A stretch of DNA of 64,000 bases, taken from the NCBI RefSeq assembly GCF_900110965.1, contig NZ_FOFO01000009.1, forward strand, positions 32,747 through 96,746, read 5' to 3'. Origin of the DNA: Ectothiorhodospira magna. GTDB lineage: Bacteria; Pseudomonadota; Gammaproteobacteria; Ectothiorhodospirales; Ectothiorhodospiraceae. Every line of letters starts with the position of its first letter. Position 1 is the stretch's first letter. Under the pieces are notes generated by a model. The model made no database searches. It had not been told where the DNA came from and worked only from the letters and a program-made list of their open reading frames with translations. Positions 61,601 through 64,000 of the stretch are shown piece after piece. The translations under genes were made by a program, and so were the position numbers.

Positions 61601-63634
61601 ACTGGCGCGTCCAACATGAATGGTCTGCCTGGTGTTCGGGATTACAACACCAGCCAGCCTTTCGCTGGCGCCGGCGCCAATTCTGACAATATCACCTTCA
61701 ACGTCATCAATGCCGGTGCAGGCAACGACGTGATCGTGCTCAGTTCCCGTGAAGGTGACGGTTTTGACACCTTGGTGCTGGAAGGTAATTTCGGTCATAA
61801 CACCGTCATGAACTTCAACACGGGTACCAGCGCAACGCCGGGTACGGTTGCCGACCAGATCGACTTTACCGCCTATCTGGACGCAGCGGCAGCAGCCCGT
61901 GGCACCTCCAACAATGCCACCAACCGGGTTGATCAGCAGGTGCCGTTCAGCTTTGTGAACGCGGCAGGTGTCGCTGGTGTTCCGGGTAACACCTTCGATC
62001 ACAATGCAGTGGTCATGGTCAGCCTGAGCGATCTGTGGACCAGCGCTTCTGGCCTGACTGCCAATGCAGGCTCCTTGCCCAAGGACTTCAGCGGTCTCAC
62101 TGCCGGCATGGTCCAGCGCGCCCTGAATGATTTCGTTGCCTCCATCAATGTAGGTAATGTGGCTGCGGCCCAGAACATGCATGGCAGCAAGTTCGTGGTG
62201 CGCGTGGTTCAGGATCAGCAGATCGAACTGAATGCGGATGGCAACGCCGTTCTCGGCAATAACATTGCCAACCCCAATGTGGAGAAGGTATTCACGGGTA
62301 CCATCAGCTGGAACCCAGCTGCTGCCGGCGGTGCTGGCGCTCTGGAATTCTCCGGCATTGCCGAGCGGGGAACCCTGGAGTATGGGAACATGTTCTCCAA
62401 TCTGTTCGACGTGACTGCTGCCAGTGTTGGTGGCACCGCTGCAGCTAAGGCATCCGCTGTCCTTGCGAAGGAGACATTGGGCCAGCCTCCGATCGATGAA
62501 GCCCCGACCGAAGCCCCAACCGAAGCCCCGACCGAAGCGCCGACCGAAGCCCCGACCGAAGCCCCGACGGACGCCCCGACCGACGCCCCGGATGGTGCTC
62601 TCAAGGTGATCAAGTTCAACGTCGATGACCCGGACAGCGGTTTTGGTGAGTTGACCCTTGATCTTGCAGATATTGGCTACACCATCTACAACTACGGCGC
62701 GGACCTGGACGACCTCCGTGGTGATGACAACGCCAATATTCAGTTCGTACTGGGTAACACCGCGAACGTGACCCTGGGTATCGTCAACCTGACCAACTTC
62801 ACCGCAGGTGACAGAATCGCCCTGCCGAGCCTCATGGATGCCGTTGATACCGTGTCGTTGAATACTGACAATGGCGACATCAATGTGACTCTCGATGGTC
62901 CGGCCATCACACTGCCTTTGGTGGGCGAGGTCAACAATCCTTCCTGGACCCTGGTCTTCGAGGATGCGGTAACTCAGGAGGTTGTGGACGCTGTGGGCGC
63001 GCTTGACGGCACTGAGGCCATCCAGGCCATCGGCGCTATCGAGGGCTGGAATGACTGGCTCACCTTCGAGGAGCCTACCGAGGCGCCCACCGAGGCACCT
63101 ACCGATGCGCCCACCGATGCGCCCACCGATGCGCCTACCCAAGCCCCTGATCAGGACGTTGATGCCGTACAGGTCAACTTCGATGTCAATGACCCGGACA
63201 GCGGTTATGGTGAGCTGACCCTTGATCTTGCAGAGATCGGCTACACCATCTACAACTACGGCGTGAATCTGAACGATCTCCGTGGTGATGACAACGCCAA
63301 TGTGGAATTCACATTGACCAGCACCGCTGATGTGACCCTGGGCATTGTCAACCTGACCCACTTCACCGCCGGCGACAAGATCACCCTGCCGGGCCTTGTC
63401 GATGCCATCGACACCGTGTCGGTGAATACTGGTAATGGCGACATCAATGTGACCTTCGAAGGGCCGGCCATCACGTTGCCTTTGGTGGGCGAGGTCAACA
63501 ATCCTTCCTGGACCCTGGTCTTAGAGGGTGCGGCAACCCAGGATATTGTGGATGCCGTGGGTGCGCTTGATGGCACCGAGGCCATTCAGGCCATCGGCAA
63601 TGTTGAAGGCTGGAATGATTGGCTCACGTTCTGA
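58616..63634 (+). CDS. DUF4214/RTX-like large surface protein with PTEAP linkers
   Basis: 1,672 residues, acidic, no Sec signal. The N-terminus carries DUF4214-type repeats (YYGRPADPDGLQFWL and YRNILNRAPDEEGLDFWVG). A long beta-rich body contains RTX-like turns such as GGAGIDTLEA, NAGDDTVTV, GAGNDTVHVG, GTGNDVIYVG and GAGNDVIVLS. An eight-unit TEAP/TDAP linker (about 1295-1326) precedes a domain of about 155 residues. A second linker (about 1487-1511) precedes a close copy of that domain, each ending GWNDWLTF. The acidic residue plus hydrophobic end fits a type I secretion signal, and an exporter is encoded nearby. Its size and strong promoter suggest an abundant, S-layer-like or adhesive protein. 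Codon use is less GC-extreme than its neighbours. Confidence 0.88.
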   Translation: MTNEQVLQQFYISYYGRPADPDGLQFWLDDMEYWQGDLDAMIAAFGAAEQPEFVRVYGEAETPEDFFEIAYRNILNRAPDEEGLDFWVGKYNELLADGVSADDARALLVIEMVGGIPGGSVADQTLWDNKMAYAEHVTALAQKGFPSATARTEFFDAIRASDSPFNSPDIGTSAGLLSAKAEADAIFNAVGGGTTPVDPGVPGKTFYLTAGQDILTGTEHDDLFIADVSQNMLGMVTNTLGTGDRIDGGAGIDTLEATLIADENFNTTMAVRPITTSVENIFINALAQGNFGSNTSTQVNSNTRLNADNMSGIQQIWSNGSEGSLRVENMNNPGHTDNVIIGMRSTGNEGSQAQRDESNYEVYFRQDQLTAGSSGEGNFYYDLLNQAAYDNNPSAPLTEFPLDSLRFDLSFGGGEPEQFRVSLQEGDMAGVNTHEQLVGLLNNHLNAMATADARLQGLQFVVQGTFNDGDGRNDIPQIRLLDSNPQGREIVGGSTRLDEDSPSGNIYWDQGPLGVNIEDDPVTARVILDDVGRSSDGGYLRVGSMSDNLGGNFFSGSTGIEVFDLTVQRDSSLSGLYTTNHLQHTPPLLKEIHITSANGFDGDLTIGNSNTATNRIADNEFVPSVVPGVVPGTSVPAGNASASEYGINAIRATDFHGDLTLGVAPNAQTGFVNLGRLDALIDGDVTLNALISDSIVNGIRAFNYNTGTGSDTVNVTYSVESAASSNFSLNINTNAGDDTVTVNAFNGTDSNFLNHLALMNVSIDTGAGNDTVHVGSHRSVANVDTGTGNDVIYVGETGVNASWLVNAAPNPAVETDPVGNGDTTYQMFKMGVQVDFQGITSAVIPVTFSAYTTSASDINAAIMRAINDDAQLRHLLDVTELRNEGLRIDSQIDRALAPNDLQINFVAPKYEVEVNAAGFNQSTDARYGNDTATLFNDRATVTTAELEAAWKAWYPTSQGLGTDASSGTGIYAGLGAGGTAATMFNAMFNAIDGFATGASNMNGLPGVRDYNTSQPFAGAGANSDNITFNVINAGAGNDVIVLSSREGDGFDTLVLEGNFGHNTVMNFNTGTSATPGTVADQIDFTAYLDAAAAARGTSNNATNRVDQQVPFSFVNAAGVAGVPGNTFDHNAVVMVSLSDLWTSASGLTANAGSLPKDFSGLTAGMVQRALNDFVASINVGNVAAAQNMHGSKFVVRVVQDQQIELNADGNAVLGNNIANPNVEKVFTGTISWNPAAAGGAGALEFSGIAERGTLEYGNMFSNLFDVTAASVGGTAAAKASAVLAKETLGQPPIDEAPTEAPTEAPTEAPTEAPTEAPTDAPTDAPDGALKVIKFNVDDPDSGFGELTLDLADIGYTIYNYGADLDDLRGDDNANIQFVLGNTANVTLGIVNLTNFTAGDRIALPSLMDAVDTVSLNTDNGDINVTLDGPAITLPLVGEVNNPSWTLVFEDAVTQEVVDAVGALDGTEAIQAIGAIEGWNDWLTFEEPTEAPTEAPTDAPTDAPTDAPTQAPDQDVDAVQVNFDVNDPDSGYGELTLDLAEIGYTIYNYGVNLNDLRGDDNANVEFTLTSTADVTLGIVNLTHFTAGDKITLPGLVDAIDTVSVNTGNGDINVTFEGPAITLPLVGEVNNPSWTLVLEGAATQDIVDAVGALDGTEAIQAIGNVEGWNDWLTF
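62498..62593 (+). repeat. Eight tandem 12-bp repeats encoding (E/D)APT linker
   Basis: Units of GAA-GCC-CCG-ACC, later GAC-GCC-CCG, encode EAPT then DAPT. The peptide matches the linker at 43297-43464, but Thr is ACC and Glu mostly GAA here, against ACA and mostly GAG there. Confidence 0.9.
62608..63631 (+). repeat. Tandem duplicated C-terminal domain of the surface protein
   Basis: Two copies (about 62608-63069 and 63169-63631) share DDPDSG or NDPDSG, GELTLDLA, IGYTIYNYG, DLRGDDNAN, GPAITLPLVGEVNNPSWTLV and GWNDWLTF. DNA identity is high but not complete, so the duplication is not very recent. A PTEAP/PTDAP linker (about 63074-63148) separates the copies. Confidence 0.88.
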
Positions 63635-63932
63635 TTCTCAGGCCATGAGCAGCCTTGAAGACGTCACCGTGCAGCCCGCTTCGGCGGGCCTGCCGGGGGC
63701 AGTGTAGACCATGAAGCCTCCTTTTGATGCTGTGTATTTCAGGATCAAGGGAGGCTTTGTGGTATCCTGTCGTCCGTCGTCCCGCCAGGGTTGCGGCTTC
63801 GTTGATGAATTTTGGATGAGCGGCTGTGAAAAGCAGCCCAAAGATTGATAGGGTCGGTGTATCAAGCTTGATTGCAGCGCGACAAGTGGTGCACCATAGC
63901 CCCATCTAAGCTGACTGACTGGAGAAAGTACT
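63635..63932. other. 298-base intergenic region with one hairpin
   Basis: A GCCCGC-TTCG-GCGGGC hairpin (63674-63689) follows the surface-protein gene by 40 bases but lacks a T run, so it is only a possible terminator. The rest holds no gene I can support and must contain the promoter of the next gene. GGAGAAAG lies at about 63920-63927. Confidence 0.4.
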
Positions 63933-64000
63933 ATGTCAATGAATGTTGAATTTGCCCGTGCCTACCTGAAGGAACTGGCCGGCGAAAATGCCAACTCGAC
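63933..64000 (+). CDS. Start of an unidentified gene, cut by window edge
   Basis: ATG 63933 follows GGAGAAAG at good spacing and opens a frame of 22 residues (MSMNVEFARAYLKELAGENA...) to the end of the window. The N-terminus is helical and acidic with no signal peptide. There is too little to name it; another cytoplasmic protein or type I substrate is possible. Confidence 0.6.
   Translation, partial: MSMNVEFARAYLKELAGENANS

Noticed and set aside
60515..63361. 948-codon antisense frame inside the large surface-protein gene.
   Set aside because: Its translation is the reverse image of the repeat-rich gene; no ribosome-binding site or known domain, and the plus-strand gene has clear repeats and promoter.
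63674..63689. Hairpin considered as a terminator for the surface-protein gene.
   Set aside because: Perfect 6-bp stem but no T run on either strand; kept only as a note within the intergenic entry.

Overview
The window looks like the chromosome of a GC-rich Gram-negative bacterium, most likely a gammaproteobacterium. It carries a complete type II secretion operon with a lipoprotein secretin, a three-part type I exporter with large secreted proteins, two ABC-type polysaccharide exporters, a WbdD-like O-chain terminator, and a KaiB/KaiC pair. KaiBC in a non-cyanobacterial setting plus DUF4214-type surface proteins would suit an Ectothiorhodospiraceae/Chromatiales-like organism, but that is inference. 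Nearly all of the window is about making, exporting and displaying material on the cell surface.

Layout. (1) 1-4138, minus strand: a four-gene run, glycosyltransferase - glycosyltransferase - kaiC - kaiB (kaiB cut by the window edge), with a GTGA stop/start overlap at all three junctions. A third related glycosyltransferase diverges from it (4148-5305). (2) 5302-8122, minus: an O-antigen polymerase/ligase-like membrane protein and an AAA-like/PD-(D/E)XK protein. (3) 8280-10193: a FlaA1/WbpM-type nucleotide-sugar 4,6-dehydratase. (4) 10296-20293: type II secretion genes gspE-F-G-H-I-J-K-L-M-C-D, followed by two secreted proteins (20504-21607 and an Asp-box protein at 21783-23528) that are candidate substrates. 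(5) 23649-36299: a polysaccharide locus with the first Wzm/Wzt pair, two GT4 enzymes, a GNAT-like protein, a giant PIG-L/GT2/GT2/GT2 fusion, a HAD-type protein and two GT2 enzymes. (6) 36376-45208: a visibly AT-richer stretch with a GlcNAc-transferase-family (PF11397) protein, a SapC-family protein, a small helical protein, and two large modular exoproteins. Their 3' ends and terminators form a block of about 1.08 kb that differs by one base. (7) 45239-49847: TolC-like, PrtD-like ABC and HlyD-like genes, a type I secretion system lying directly after its presumed substrates. (8) 49896-58438: a second ABC polysaccharide locus with GT4, Wzm, Wzt, a methyltransferase-kinase-coiled-coil protein closely resembling WbdD of E. 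coli O9a, and a large double GT4 enzyme in the WbdA position. (9) 58616-63634: a 1,672-residue DUF4214/RTX-like surface protein with PTEAP linkers and a duplicated C-terminal domain. The start of another gene lies at the right edge.

How it fits together. The polysaccharide loci would build lipid-linked glycans in the cytoplasm and export them through Wzm/Wzt. In the second locus chain length is probably set by the WbdD-like ruler and the cap read by the Wzt C-terminal domain. The type I system would export the modular proteins, which share one C-terminal module behind different N-terminal passengers. The type II system would release the signal-peptide proteins next to it. The KaiBC pair, translationally coupled to glycosyltransferases, could tie part of surface-glycan production to time of day, but nothing in the sequence proves that link.

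Limits. All family calls are by eye from motifs and architecture, and no database search was run. No tRNA, rRNA, CRISPR array, intact insertion sequence or replication origin was seen.
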